NCBI RefSeq assembly: GCF_001704415.2
Contig: NC_030811.1
Coordinates: 55,789,591 to 55,853,590 of the forward strand
Reading direction: 5' to 3'
Source of the DNA: Capra hircus
Lineage: Eukaryota > Chordata > Mammalia > Artiodactyla > Bovidae
DNA: 64,000 bases
Shown: positions 1-10,864 of the stretch, piece by piece
Layout of the letters: each line of letters begins with the position of its first letter
Position numbering within the stretch: the stretch's first letter is position 1
Made by a program: the position numbers and the translations under genes
The notes under the pieces: model-generated
The model's database searches: none
What the model was told of the DNA's origin: nothing
Seen by the model: only the letters and a program-made list of their open reading frames with translations

Positions 1-1202
1 AAAAAAAGGTCAGAGACCTAGTGCCCTTGAAGGCATTCCTCTAAAAGTGTAGATACTACAATGGCCTAAATAAACTGCTAGTCAGGTGTGACAGCAGAGA
101 ACCTGAAGAAATGGTGGCTGGTCTGTCCCTTAGAGTAACAGTAGTCTCAACCACAATCAGGGACTTGCTGCAGAATTCATTTCCAAATGGTGGGATTAAC
201 CATCTTTTCAACTGTCTCACCCAGATAGTGGGCTATCCCACTTCCACACAGAGGGCTGACTATAGGTGTGATAACAGATAAAGATAATCCTTTGTCTCCA
301 AGAAAATAGACATCATGAACCTGTTAAACGTTTAGACAGGAATGAATTGGGATTCTAGAACACTGTATCATAGATCTCTGGAGCAATAATTTGAACTTGA
401 AATATTTAAGAATAAATGTCATCTACTTTAAAAAATAAAAAAATAAATAAAATAAAATGCTTGATATGGCTGCTAAAAAATATTTTAATAGTACTACCAC
501 CAGATGGGAAAATGGATGCATGCATATTAGATAGACGACTAAAAACTTAGCAACCCTTTACCATATGTCTGCTCTGTGCTTGGTTGTTACATGTATACTA
601 GTTCAATTAATTCCATCAATAGGAAAACATAATACACCGATTATCATCATTAATTACACTTGTATACATCTAGGTACAACTATAAGCCGCTGTCATTGGT
701 TCAAGAAAGAACTGTTACACAAAATTCAAGAAGGCTACATGATCATCATATATATGGTCCATAACAACTGAAGGATTGAAGCGGAAAATGACCTTTAGTA
801 GCAAAATTATGGTAATTTGCTCATCATACACACTGCTTTGAGTATAATTAACAATTTGATCAACACACAGCTAGAAGTTCTTTAGCTAAAGGAAGGATTA
901 ACTGAAATCCATAGGCAAATTCTGGCCCCTGGCAAGTTTTCTAATATCTGCACATTTTCTCAAATAATGAAAGCAGGTCAACAGCACTAGGCCAAAGCAA
1001 CAGTTTAATTATAACAACTCTCTGTCCAAAAGCCAATGTGCCAAGGTTACAGCCACGGTTACTATGCCACCCCCTAATGGCTGTGGTCAGAAACACCACA
1101 AATCATTTGCAAGTCAAATGTCAGGGTTCAGTAACAGAGGAACCGATATACTTGGAGCATTTTCAGAAACTCTTTTCCACCCAGAACCATTCTCACCTCC
1201 CT
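1..1202. other. unique AT-rich DNA, no gene seen
   Basis: No conserved frame or clear dispersed repeat is visible. There is an A-rich patch near 430-460 of the AAAATAAA type. The longest frame is under 70 codons and resembles no protein I know. Confidence 0.5.
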
Positions 1203-1322
1203 AAAGACACAAACATTCATTCACTCAGTATTTATGTTATGATAGCTCACTGCATGCCAGGGGACAGAGTTACATCAGACACAGGCTTGGCCCTGCTGGA
1301 ACTTACAGATATTTTCAGACCT
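1203..1322 (-). repeat. L2 LINE 3' end fragment
   Basis: The plus strand reads cattcattcactcagtattt, then catgccagggacagag-like text and a cttacagatatt block. This is the complement of the L2 3' end (short 'gaatgaatg' tail, 'gtgcctggcac' core). It is ancient and heavily diverged. Confidence 0.5.
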
Positions 1323-1494
1323 AACCACAAAATTCAGTGGCACAGTCCTAAGTAAAGGGCTTAGAATCAAAACACAGGCATATTAATATGCAAATATGCT
1401 CTTCATAAGGGCATAGCACTTGTTCAACATGCTCAAGTTGCACCTGGGAACGGACTCAATGTAACTGATATACACTCTATTACAAATACATCCT

Positions 1495-1716
1495 GAGCTT
1501 TCCCAGTGGCTCAGTGGGTAAAGAATTTGCCTGCTATGCAGAAGACATAGGAGATGGGGGTTCCATCTTTGGGTCAGGAAGATCCCCTGGAGGAGGAAAT
1601 GGCAAACCCACCCCAATATTCTTGTCTGGAGAATCTCACGGACAGAGGAGCCTGGCGGGCTACAGTCCAAAGGGTTGTAAAGAGACGGATACAACTGAGC
1701 CACTAAGCACAGCACA
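1495..1716 (+). mobile_element. Bov-tA SINE
   Basis: The tRNA-related head (ctttcccagtggctcagtgg) is followed by the A unit: a diverged 'ggcaacccactccagtattcttgcc' block, 'gagcctggcgggctacag' and 'gatacaactgagccact'. Length of about 220 bp is full for the family. The tail is short, and several differences from the consensus point to an older copy. Confidence 0.9.
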
Positions 1717-2299
1717 ACTCCATCCAAATGCCCATCTCAGGGTCTGCACAGCCAGGTAGGTGTGGGTTTGGCCAGGGGTCTGTGTCAAACACCCTCAGTA
1801 GTGCACAGTAGAACTTGAAAGAAGCACCAGGAATTCCTGTGGTTTTCCAGCTCTTAGACCCAGCAGCCACTTCACTCTCAAGACGAGCCCCATGTGACAA
1901 TGATAAATTATTAAACCTATTGATTTCAGGCAATGTCAGGAATGTGAAGGAAAAGGCACTCTCACATTGGATGCAAAAACACCTTAGGGCCCAGGTGACA
2001 TGACAACATTAAATCATCACAGGATTTTATACTTTTCCATATATAATTTCAAAATGATTGCAGTGAGACACACCCATCAGTTTAGGTACAGTAACAACAC
2101 TCACACTCAGCCAAGAGAGAGACTGATCTTGAAACACTTACTAAGCACCAGCTATAGGTCAAGAGCAGTGCTAAGCATGGCTGTGGTTGGGGGAAGAAAA
2201 GAAAACTCCAGGAGTAGTGAGGAGACTGGGCACAAGGGCCTCTGGTGTCAAAGGTGTAGGTGCAGAGACAACACGTTAGAGGGGAGAGAACGTGAGAAT
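1717..2299. other. unique DNA, no gene seen
   Basis: Only short frames on both strands, with no repeat recognised with confidence. A stretch near 2130-2180 (cttactaagcaccagctat) hints at a very decayed MIR or L2 fragment. Confidence 0.4.
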
Positions 2300-2445
2300 C
2301 AGATGGAGAACCCAGCTCTACCTCTTACTATTGCATGCCTTTGCCAAGGCGCTTCACTCCCATTTCCTCATCTGTAAAAATGGAGATCACCACACCTACT
2401 TCAAGGTCACTGTGAGGACTAAATGGTAGCAATTATGGGTGTTAC
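2300..2445 (+). repeat. MIR SINE fragment
   Basis: The MIR core is recognisable: 'catttcctcatctgtaaaaa' followed by 'tggagatcaccacacctact' and 'gtgaggactaaatg'. Orientation is plus. This is an ancient mammalian tRNA-derived SINE, heavily mutated. Confidence 0.75.
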
Positions 2446-2479
2446 ATCAGTTCATCAGACTGCCATCATTTGAAACTGG

Positions 2480-2597
2480 CCTTCACCACTCATTCAAGGC
2501 GTGACCTTTCTGTGCCTCAGGCTTCCTCATCTGTAAAAACGAGGATGATAAGAGTCTCTCCTGGGGCAGAGGTGAGGATTCAATGAGTCAATTCTTG
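2480..2597 (+). repeat. second MIR SINE fragment
   Basis: 'gtgcctcaggcttcctcatc' and 'tgtaaaaacgaggatgataa' match the MIR core a second time, in the same orientation, about 35 bp after the first MIR. They may be two independent insertions or a local duplication. Confidence 0.7.
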
Positions 2598-3242
2598 TAA
2601 AAAAAAACTTAAGTGTCTGGAATGCAGTGAGAGCCTGAAACAATTTGTTTCTCACCACTGCTACACTCCCAGTGCTTTAAGAAGGAGTTGTGAGGGAACA
2701 GGAAGGTTTTGAAGGAAGAGTAGGATTTCTCCAGGGAAGAGAGCCCAGGTGGGGTGGGAAGAGTGGAAATGCAGAAAAGGAAAAAAAGGGGTGGAGGGCA
2801 GGAAGTGGTCTGGGACGCCTGGGGCCCAAGACAGCAGCCCTTGCCTTTCAGTTCCCTGTCATCAGCTGTACTGTCCAACACTCTCACCAGTTTAGATACC
2901 AGCCAGAGGGCTGGGAATCAGGGCTTTCACTGCAGAGCCCGCGCCAGAGACAAGCCCTGGACATACACAGCCTGGTGATGCTGTCTCTCCACCCAGCCAC
3001 TTGCCCACAGAGCCACGCTCCAGCCTCCTTAGGTAAGCTGCCCTGGAAGGACAGTCCTTTCAGGGGTCACTTAGCTTGACCTCCAGGACTCAGGCTGTTC
3101 TTAGGGGTTATGTTTATTTTTTTTATATTTTTACATTTACAGAACACTTCACGTGATATGAGTTTTTTTACCTACTGAGTCCTCAAGAAAGAGTACTAAT
3201 CACTACCAAAAGTAATGAGGTGGAGCTTGATCTCTCCACCTC
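2598..3242. other. unique, moderately GC-rich DNA
   Basis: The stretch 2690-3080 has overlapping open frames on both strands (up to 129 codons on plus). None looks like a known protein and none has a clear splice context. Open frames on both strands are what GC-richer sequence gives by chance. Confidence 0.4.
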
Positions 3243-3313
3243 CCCCCCCCCACCCCATGTGTGCATGTGTGTGGATGCGTGTGTGTGTATGTGCGTGTGT
3301 GTGTGTGTGTGTA
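3243..3313. repeat. poly-C tract and interrupted (GT)n microsatellite
   Basis: A run of C (3243-3250) is followed by (GT)n broken by CA and CG steps (about 3258-3312), ending in an uninterrupted run of about 8 GT units. This can form Z-DNA and is likely length-variable. It is followed by purine-rich gaga/gaca sequence. Confidence 0.9.
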
Positions 3314-3749
3314 GTGAGGCAGACAGAGAGGAAGACAGAGACAGTGGCAGAGACAGAAAGAAAGTGAACGAAGAATAAAAAGAAAATGTAGAAATGTACA
3401 TAACACATCACATCTGTGTGAAAGAATGGATATGACTGTACTGCCAGTACCTGAATAAGAAATCTTGAAGGATACAAAAAAGTTTACAATGAGTTTTCTT
3501 TGGAGAGTAGGACTGAGAAATCTACAGTGAAAAAGAGACTAACTTTTCATTTAATGCACTTTCATACATATTAATTTTATATCATGCATGTGTACTGTTT
3601 CAAATTTTTAAGTGATTTTAAAAAGTAAGCAAGAAACCTCACATCAGAAGTTGATCCTAATGCCTAAATAAAAGTATGTTTTCCTGATACATAGCTAAGT
3701 GTTGTCAGTAAATGATAGCTACCTGTTGCAATATTATTATTACATGTAT
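3314..3749. other. unique DNA, no gene seen
   Basis: A purine-rich stretch (3320-3375) next to the microsatellite, then AT-rich unique sequence. Nothing else recognised. Confidence 0.4.
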
Positions 3750-3972
3750 AAAATCCCATGGATGGAGAAGCCTGGTAGGCTGTAGTTCATGGGGTCGCTA
3801 AGTCGGACACGACTGAGTGACTTCACTTTCACTTTTCACTTTCATGCATTGGAGAAGGAAATGGCAACCCACTCCAGTGTTCTTGCCTGGAGAATCCCAG
3901 GGACAGGGGAGCCTGGTGGGCTGCTGTCTATGGGGTCGCACAGAGTCGGACATGACTGAAGCAACTTAGCAT
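3750..3972 (+). mobile_element. Bov-A2 SINE, left unit truncated
   Basis: Two Bov-A units in head-to-tail order joined by 'cttcactttcacttttcac'. The left unit begins late (atcccatggatggagaag) and lacks its first 50-60 bp. The right unit is full and ends 'gactgaagcaacttagca'. Bov-A2 is specific to bovid-lineage ruminants and is a main species clue. Confidence 0.92.
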
Positions 3973-4343
3973 ACAACTTTTGCATAGTTAATAAAGTAGA
4001 ATTATTTGTATGATAACTATGTGTCTGGTGATGACTGTGCTCAAGCTCAGTTAAGTGCATCATATGTCCCCAGTGAGGCTGTGAGCCCCATGGGGATGGC
4101 TCCTGTCTGGATTGGCCTTTACTCACACAGCACACGTGGTGTCCCCCACACATGAGATCATCATCACAGACCAGCTGACTGAAGCAACACTCAGGAATAA
4201 ATGCCCTGCCCACAGCCCCTAGGTGAAAGAGAGAGACAGAAAAAAAAAAAAAAATGCATCCTTATGCCCGTTTTGCAGATGTGGAAACTAAGGTCCAGTG
4301 GAGTTACGTGAATAGCCAAAAGTCAAACAGCTGAGTTTGACTG
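3973..4343. other. unique DNA with an A run
   Basis: No gene seen. An A run of about 15 lies at 4240-4254 after gagagacaga. The text before it is not a recognised SINE head, so I do not call an element. Confidence 0.4.
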
Positions 4344-4469
4344 TGGTGATTTAGTCGCTCAGTCGTGTCTGACTCTTCGCGACCCCATGGACTGTAGCCC
4401 ACCAGGCTCCTCTGTCCATGGGATTCTCCAGGCAAGAATACTGGAGTGGGTTGCCATTTCCTTCTCCAA
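4344..4469 (-). mobile_element. Bov-A SINE monomer
   Basis: The plus strand gives the complement of the A unit: 'ttagtcgctcagtcgtgtct' at the left, 'ggactgtagcccaccaggct' in the middle, and 'gttgccatttccttctcc' at the right end. There is one monomer and no tRNA-like head. Confidence 0.9.
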
Positions 4470-4689
4470 AACAGTTGGGGGAGGAGCTCAAACAAAATCC
4501 AGATCCCCAAGACTTCCAGGCAGAACTTTCTATTAGCGGTAGTAGGCACATTCAAACACAACAGATTAGACTCAGTGCTGGAGACATACTGAGAACCCAG
4601 TGAGAACCACAGCTGGGACTACAAGGAAGTGAGCCTTCTAAAAGAAACCAGCAAATGTCATTTCATTGTATACATATATGTAGTAAGAT

Positions 4690-5205
4690 TTTCCTATGAT
4701 ACAAGCTATATTACTCAGGATTCATTAGATAAAAAGAACCAATGGGATGTATATATATACACACACACATATAAAAGGAGATTTATCATGAGGAACTGGC
4801 TCATGCAATTATGGATGATCCGCTTTTCTCAAGTAGGCAACACTGGAAGGCCAGTGGTATAATTCAGACAAAGTGCGAAGGCCTGAGAACCAGGGAAGCT
4901 GATGGTGTAAACTTCAGTCCAAGGGCAGAAGATAAGGCCAAGATGTTCCAGCTTAAGGAGTAGCTGGAAAAAAGAGGCAAATTTCTTCATTCTCCACCCT
5001 TGGTTCTATTCAGGTCCTCAATGGATCAGATGATGCCCATACACACTGGGGACAGCAAGCTATTACTCCGAGTTTACTGGGTCAAAGACTCACCTCATTT
5101 AGAAGCAACCTCACAGAAACACTCAGAAACATGTTTAATGAGGCTACTGGGTGCACCATAGCCTGTCAAGCTGACATATAAAATGAACCATGACATTAGT
5201 AAAGT
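4690..5205 (+). repeat. old mammalian dispersed repeat, family unresolved
   Basis: The text 'attactcaggattcatta ... accaatgggatgtatatata', then 'ggagatttatcatgaggaac' and finally 'cttgacatataaaat...aaccatgac'-like text matches a repeat I recall across mammals, probably of LTR or L1-related class. A (TA)(CA) stretch sits at about 4750-4772. I cannot name the subfamily safely. Confidence 0.5.
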
Positions 5206-5394
5206 CACCTTAGAGGCACACACACATGATGGATTCCAAATAGAAAGAGAGTAACCCGTGTGGGAAGGAAACATCCCCTTAGGGTCTACAGAGAGCACTT
5301 TCAAAAAAGTCCTGCCAACTAGCATGGAAGCAAGGCGTCCAGTCCCCTTCAGTGCTATGAGGCCTCAGGTAACAAGAGTTACCTAGATACAGAC

Positions 5395-5590
5395 AGACTC
5401 CGCCACACGAACCTGAACAAGTTACTAATCCTCCATGAACCTCAGTTTCCTCTTTTGCAAAATGAGGATGATCCAGATACTTTCTGCATAGAATCTACTA
5501 CAAGGCTTAAAGGAGATAATAGGTATAAAGTAATCAGAACAGCACCTGTCATAAAAAGCAATCAACAAATGTTAGTTGTGTACTTATTGC
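5395..5590 (+). repeat. MIR SINE, nearly full length
   Basis: The MIR order is present: 'cctcagtttcctcttttgca', 'aaaggagataataggtataa', 'tcagaacagcacctgtcat', and a 3' end 'caacaaatgttagttg'. A short (CA)n follows at about 5636-5662. Confidence 0.8.
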
Positions 5591-5761
5591 TTCCATTATT
5601 ATTAGAGATAAAAAGCTATAGACAGAGTATAAACACCACACACACATATACACACATACACTACTCCAAGAATTCCTTGCCACCTGCTATGATATTTTTC
5701 ACAGACTTCTATCATACTACTTATCATAGATTCTAAAACTAATTGTGTGCAGATCTGTTTC

Positions 5762-6240
5762 TTTTTTTTTTTTTTGCTTTGAGAAAACCTTTATTGCACA
5801 TCGTTGAATTAATTTCTGTTTGAATAAACAGTACACAAAACAAAGATTTATGTTGTGAAAATCCCTGAAGCTTCTAATCAGCAGTCTGCAAGGAGTGGAG
5901 ACGTTGGTTTTGCGTCTTTTTAAGACACACATTTCCCATTTATTTTTCAATTTTGAACATAATTGTTTTCCAGAATATTTTTGATGTCAGTTATAAAACT
6001 TCTCCCCATGAAACCATGGTTCCTGACCCTGAAATGCTGCTCTTTTCTGTGAGACTGAATGCGCCCCCAAGGGACCTGGCACACCATGCACTTTTCATAA
6101 GGCTGTGCAAGTACTAATAAATCAGCCCTTGTGGGATCAAATATGCATTTGGTATGTACTTTAACTTTCACAGATATATAGAATACTCTTTCAACTTTGT
6201 CCTTTAATACTAAAGGAAAGGAGAACACCTATACATGAGT
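5762..6240 (-). pseudogene. probable processed retrocopy of an unidentified mRNA
   Basis: Read on the minus strand, this stretch ends in AATAAA (complement at 5790-5795) followed 14 bases later by a pure A run (T run 5762-5775 on plus). That is the mark of a reverse-transcribed polyadenylated mRNA. Upstream lies an open frame of 93 codons (6228-5947), rich in basic residues and with two cysteines spaced as CMVC. I do not recognise the parent. It could also be a copy made only of 3' untranslated sequence. No clear target-site duplication was found, and the 5' limit near 6240 is a guess. Confidence 0.5.
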
Positions 6241-6358
6241 ACTAAAAAGTCTGATCTTCTCCAGATATCAAAACAGCATCAAATAACAGTTGTCCTTCAG
6301 AACCAAATATGTGACTGTTAGCTGGTGATATTTTTCTCTCTCTCTCTTATTTTCTTTT

Positions 6359-6477
6359 GAAAGTGAAAGGCACTCAGTCATGTGCAACTTGCAACCCATG
6401 GACTGTAGCCCTCCAGGCTCCTCGGTCCGTGGAATTTACCAGGCAAGAATACTGGAGTGGATTGCCATTTCCTATTC
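6359..6477 (-). mobile_element. Bov-A SINE monomer, diverged
   Basis: The complement of the A unit is visible: 'cactcagtcatgtgcaactt', 'ggactgtagccctccaggct', 'gattgccatttcctattcc'. The 'gactctttgcgacc' block is damaged. A short CT repeat (about 6335-6352) precedes it. Confidence 0.85.
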
Positions 6478-6519
6478 CATGTTTCTCCTTTCGAGACTGT
6501 TTTTCTGAAACCAAAACAG

Positions 6520-6697
6520 GCTTGTGCTGTGCTGTGCTTAGTCACCCAGGTTCTTCTGTCCATGGGGATTCTCCAGGCAAGAACACTGGAGTGGGTTACC
6601 ATGCCCTCTTCCAGGGGATCTTCCCAACCCAGGGATCAAACCCAGGTCTCCCGCATTGCAGGCGGATTCTTTACCATCTGAGCCACCAGGGAAACCC
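6520..6697 (-). mobile_element. Bov-tA SINE, internally deleted
   Basis: Minus-strand Bov-tA ends in the tRNA-like head complement 'ctgagccaccagggaaaccc'. About 35 bp around the usual 'gtccgactctttgcgacccc' are missing. Flanking copies of ccaaaacaggctt (6510-6522) and ccaaaacaggttt (6694-6706) look like a target-site duplication with one change. Confidence 0.9.
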
Positions 6698-6707
6698 AAA
6701 ACAGGTT

Positions 6708-7134
6708 TATCTAATTCAAATTTATATCCTCAATGCTTAGAACTTGGAAATTGCTCATACATGTTTGTTAAAAATGTCAAAATGGAATGAAAAATTTTGA
6801 ACCTTTTTTATTCACATAGTGATGACTGCAAGCAATATTCTGAATGTTGAAATTCCGTTTCTTTTCATTTTGCTGATATCTTTTTAGCTAGTTCACCATA
6901 AAAGCAATATCTATAAATAAAGCTAACTTGTACTCTGAGGTCCACTAATGTGCTAGACTATCAGCCCTATAGCTTTTCTTGATGTTCATTCAAGTTCATT
7001 TCTGCAAAGTTTAAGCCAACACATTTGACCGAATGAATCTAATTTGTCAAGGAGCCCAGCCTGCCACAGACAGACTCAGAGATCCAATCTCCAGGTTCTT
7101 TCTGGAATGGGGAGGTGCAGACCGCCCCCCTTTA
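6708..7134. other. unique AT-rich DNA, no gene seen
   Basis: No repeat or frame of note. A short C run (about 7125-7130) precedes the next SINE. Confidence 0.4.
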
Positions 7135-7352
7135 GGGCTTCCCAGGTGACACAGTGGTAAAGAATCCACCTGCAATGCAGGAGACGCAGGAGACATGGGT
7201 TTGATCCGTGTCAGGAAGATCCCCTGCAGAAGGAAATGGCAACCCACTCCAGTATTCTTGCCTGGGAAATGCCACGGACAAAGGAGCCTGGCGGGCTACA
7301 GTCCATGGAGTCACAAAAGAGCCAGACACAACTTAGCAACTAAACAAGAACA
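7135..7352 (+). mobile_element. Bov-tA SINE
   Basis: Head 'gggcttcccaggtgacacag', B-box-like 'gggtttgatccgtgtcagga', A unit 'ggcaacccactccagtattc' and end 'cagacacaacttagcaacta'. Contains a 9-bp local duplication (gcaggagac twice, about 7180-7196). Confidence 0.92.
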
Positions 7353-7884
7353 AGAACAGAGCTCGCACCGAATCGGTTCTCTTTCTCAGGGCTTGGTGGG
7401 AGGACGGAAGCAATAGGAGGAATTAACAATGGAAACTCTAACTCCCTTCCAGGCACAGAGGTAAAAGTCTGTGAACAGGGTGACTGCTTAGATACCTCTT
7501 CCAAGTAGGCTATGAGACTGTGAACTCCAAGAGTGCATTGATAACAAATCTTATTCCATTTCTACATAGTGCGATCATGCTTGTCCTCAGATGTAACTGT
7601 GTGATTCAATATTAAACACTCTCTCTAGGACAATGCTTACTGTCTTGAAGTGTAAGCTCTATCTATCATGGAGGCCAGACTCATTCCTTGTCTGAAGCCA
7701 GTAATACGTCTTTTGGATAAAGTACATGCTTTGGGAGTTAATTAACTTCATTATATTACATTGCCCATCCATTATAACAATATAACTATGACTGGATCCA
7801 GCTACTGTAGTTACTCTAACCAACTTCATTTTCAGAGGACACTTTATGCCTAGTGAGGAGTTAAAGGATGGTTGTAGGAGCCAT
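7353..7884. other. unique DNA, no gene seen
   Basis: AT-rich sequence with only short frames; no recognised repeat. Confidence 0.4.
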
Positions 7885-8060
7885 CCATTCATGCCTTCAT
7901 GTTTGCTGAGTGCCTGCTATGTGCTATACACAGATCTAGGTGCTGTGGCTCCTGAAGAAGACAAAACAGGAAAAAAAAAAAATTTGCTCTTATGGAGTTT
8001 ACCATTAGTAAGGAAAAACAGATAAAACAAAAGCTAATTTCAGATAATGATTTATTAAGA
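7885..8060 (-). repeat. L2 LINE 3' end fragment
   Basis: 'gctgagtgcctgctatgtgc' and 'ttgctcttatggagtttacc' are the complement of the L2 3' end. An A run lies inside (about 7971-7981). Confidence 0.65.
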
Positions 8061-9394
8061 ATCAGGAAGGTTTTTCTGATGCAGTTAAAATTATGGATGA
8101 CAAGAAAGCAGCATCCATGCAAAGAATTCCCTTTGCACGGAATTGAACATGATTTCTATCCATATTTCCATGGAGCTTTGTGGAAGAAACATGCTGCTCA
8201 GTTTGCCAGAAAGTCACAGCTAAGACGGACTGTGAAAACTTGAATTCAATTCCATGCACCAAAATCTCTAGATCCATAAAGAGATCATGTCAGACCCTTA
8301 CGTGTAGTTTAGACATTTGCAGAAAGCCCCCGTTGTTTAAATGACTCCCAAGACACATGGAAACAGACAGGAATCATGCAACAAAGTAAACTGTTTTGAA
8401 TTGTTAAGAATAATATTCTTACCTTGTTAAGAATAGTGTCCCTTCCCTAAACTTTACCTGAGCAGGAATGGGTTACAAAGTCTTGAAGAAAACAACCAGT
8501 GGGTCCACAGATGGAGTGAACCCTGGCTGTACACTGTCCGCCTGGCATCCCCACCCTCTGTCTTCTGACAGTAACTCACTCTTTCATCCCCCTTCTCAGA
8601 TCACCCCACTCCCAGCTTCAGGTGGGAAGGCCTCATCCAGACCCACTAGTGGGCACACTGAGGCTGTTCCACTGGAGCTCCAGTTCCACTGGCGCTGGCA
8701 GGGAATGGGCTTGTAACCCAAGCTTCTCCAGTCCATGTAGGTCCTGGGATCTGTATAAGAGTGCCTACATTTTTTATCCTGTTGGACAGAACTTGGAGGT
8801 AAATGAGGCTTTGTTGCAACAGGTATGCCTGGCAAAGAATAGAGCCTCTGAGGAGCAGGATGTGGGATGATGGAGTGAGACACTGGGCCTAGTTGTCTTC
8901 ATCATCTGAGAACCTGGATCAAGCCACACCTGAATCCAATATGTTCACAGATTCTCAAAATCACTGGTTAATATACTTTTTTTTTCTGATTCCAATTTAA
9001 GATGGATTTTTTTTTAAATCAGATGCCACTGGATGACTCTGAAAACATATGACAGGTAAGCCCTCCTTAATACCAAATTATTGAGAACTGAACACACTTC
9101 TAAATATATCCAAAGAGCCACTTGTTATAAGAGGAAACAAGTCTCTTCTGATTTCCATTAATCAACAGTTCTTTGAATGTGGTCATTTAAAAGAGATCTT
9201 GCAAAAATTTGGTTGGTATCTGCAGACACGCTGTGATAGTCAAGCCAGACCTAAATCAGATTTTTCCAGTGCAACAATAGGAGACAACTTAAAGTATTCA
9301 TGAAAAAAAATTCTTTCAAAAGTCACTTCTTTAAAATGTCAACACTGCCTTTCTTTGGTGGAATTTTCTTTTTGCAAATAATAATAGGTCTATT
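8061..9394. other. unique DNA, no gene seen
   Basis: About 1.3 kb. The part 8460-8880 has open frames on both strands (up to 95 codons), which resemble no known protein. The rest is AT-rich with short T and A runs. No repeat family was recognised. Confidence 0.4.
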
Positions 9395-9600
9395 GATGGC
9401 TTCCCAAGTGGTGCAGCAGTAACAAATCTACCTGTCTATGTAGGAGATACAAGGGAGGTGGGTTCAATCCTTAGGTTGGGAAGATTCCCTGGAGAACGAA
9501 ATGGCAACCCACCCCAGTATTCTTGCCTGGGAAATCCTATGGGCAGAAGAGCCTACTGGGTTACAGTCCAGGGGCTTGCAAACAGTTGGATACAACTGAG
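9395..9600 (+). mobile_element. Bov-tA SINE
   Basis: Head 'ggcttcccaagtggtgcagc', then 'gggttcaatccttaggttgg' and A unit 'ggcaacccaccccagtattc', ending 'gatacaactgagcaca'. The 3' end has grown into the CA repeat that follows, a common origin of ruminant microsatellites. Confidence 0.9.
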
Positions 9601-9626
9601 CACACACACACACACACACACACACA
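9601..9626. repeat. (CA)13 microsatellite at a SINE tail
   Basis: Uninterrupted CA dinucleotides directly after the Bov-tA 3' end. Perfect repeats of this length are usually polymorphic. Confidence 0.95.
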
Positions 9627-9983
9627 ATAGGATTATCACTTTCTTGGTTCCACTCATTCTAACTGAAACCAATCTAGTAGGAAAAGGTATGGAGTTTCAC
9701 TTATATAATCCACAAATAAATTCACCTAAAAAGGGAATCCTTACATTTTTATAGTTAATTCATTTCTACTTCTTTGCCTGAAATGACTCTCCTCTTGTTC
9801 TCATGGCTTGTTACATTGGTGAAGCAGTTTCACTTTACAGAAATGATGCTCTCAGAAGAATTAACATTTTCTGCATGGGCTGATCAATTTAGAAAAATTG
9901 CTTTCTTTACCTTAAAATACAAAATCCTCTCCCACACTATGTAAGTCAAAGGGGTGAAGGATATGAGTAAAAGAAAAGAAATA
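9627..9983. other. unique DNA, no gene seen
   Basis: AT-rich sequence with nothing recognised. Confidence 0.4.
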
Positions 9984-9994
9984 TGTCTACAGTA

Positions 9995-10203
9995 TGTGCT
10001 TAGTCGCTCAGCCATGTCTGACTCTTTGCGACCGCATGAACTGTAGCCTGCCAGGCTTTTCTGTCCATGGGAACTCTCCAGGCAGGAATACTAAAGTGGG
10101 TTGCCATGCCCTCCTCCAGGGGATCTTCCCAACCCAGGGATCGAACCTAGGTCTCCTGCATTGCAGGCGGATTCTTTAGTATTTGAGCCACCAGGGAAGC
10201 CTG
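9995..10203 (-). mobile_element. Bov-tA SINE with perfect target-site duplication
   Basis: A complete minus-strand copy, from 'tgtgcttagtcgctcagcca' to the head complement 'gagccaccagggaagcctg'. It is bounded by the 11-bp direct repeat tgtctacagta at 9984-9994 and 10204-10214, so the insertion limits are exact. Confidence 0.95.
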
Positions 10204-10214
10204 TGTCTACAGTA

Positions 10215-10580
10215 ATGGATGTTTATAGTGGGAATGAACCAGAGACCTGGGTCCCAGTTCCTTCAGACACCACCAGTAGATGGGTGTCCTGGATCAGAAA
10301 CCCTGTGCTCCACCACCAGGCCCATCACTTACAATCTGCGCTGACAGTCCTGGAGTTTGGGACCATTTTCCATGGAGGATAAGTGCTCAACACTGGAAAA
10401 TTTCCTTCTACCCAGAGGCACAGCAGGAAACAAAAGCATGATGAAATTTCATATGTGAGTAAATGGGGTATGGAAGAGATACAAGATTGACATTGGCAAC
10501 GAGGTACACTTAGGACCAACAGACATCAGGAAGAAGATAATGCTGTGGACCCTAGAGCCCCCAGCTATAATCAGAAAGAA
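10215..10580. other. unique DNA, no gene seen
   Basis: Short overlapping frames on both strands, no recognised family. Confidence 0.4.
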
Positions 10581-10583
10581 GGG

Positions 10584-10802
10584 GGACTTCTCTGGTAGTC
10601 CAATGGCTAAGACTCCACACCCCCAATTCAGCGGTCCAGGCTCCGTCCCTGGTCGGGAACTAGATCCCACATGAACTAGATCCCACATGAACTAGATCCC
10701 ACATGCTGCAACTGAAGGTACTGCATGCTGCAAGAAAACTGCAGATCCCGTGTGCCGCAGCTAAGCGCAGGCACTGCCATGCAAATAGAGATGTTCTTAA
10801 AA
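10584..10802 (+). mobile_element. CHR-type tRNA(Glu)-derived SINE
   Basis: Head 'gggacttctctggtagtcca', box-like 'ggtccaggctccgtccctgg', then 'cgtgtgccgcagctaag'-like text. This is the SINE group shared by ruminants, hippos and whales (CHR-1/CHR-2). It carries an unusual internal tandem triplication, listed separately. Confidence 0.8.
10657..10704 (+). repeat. 16-bp unit repeated three times inside a SINE
   Basis: gaactagatcccacat occurs three times in perfect tandem (10657-10672, 10673-10688, 10689-10704). Other CHR copies here have the unit once, so this is a local expansion. Confidence 0.97.
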
Positions 10803-10864
10803 GCCAGGCAGAAGAGTGGAACAGATGTTCTACCAAAGAAGACAGTCAGGTGGCAAATGAGCAT

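Noticed and set aside
1514..1759. Open frames of 60-110 codons with recurring peptide text such as LEWVAIS and GLPFPS
   Set aside because: These arise from Bov-tA and Bov-A SINEs read in either direction; the same peptides recur wherever a SINE lies. They are not genes.
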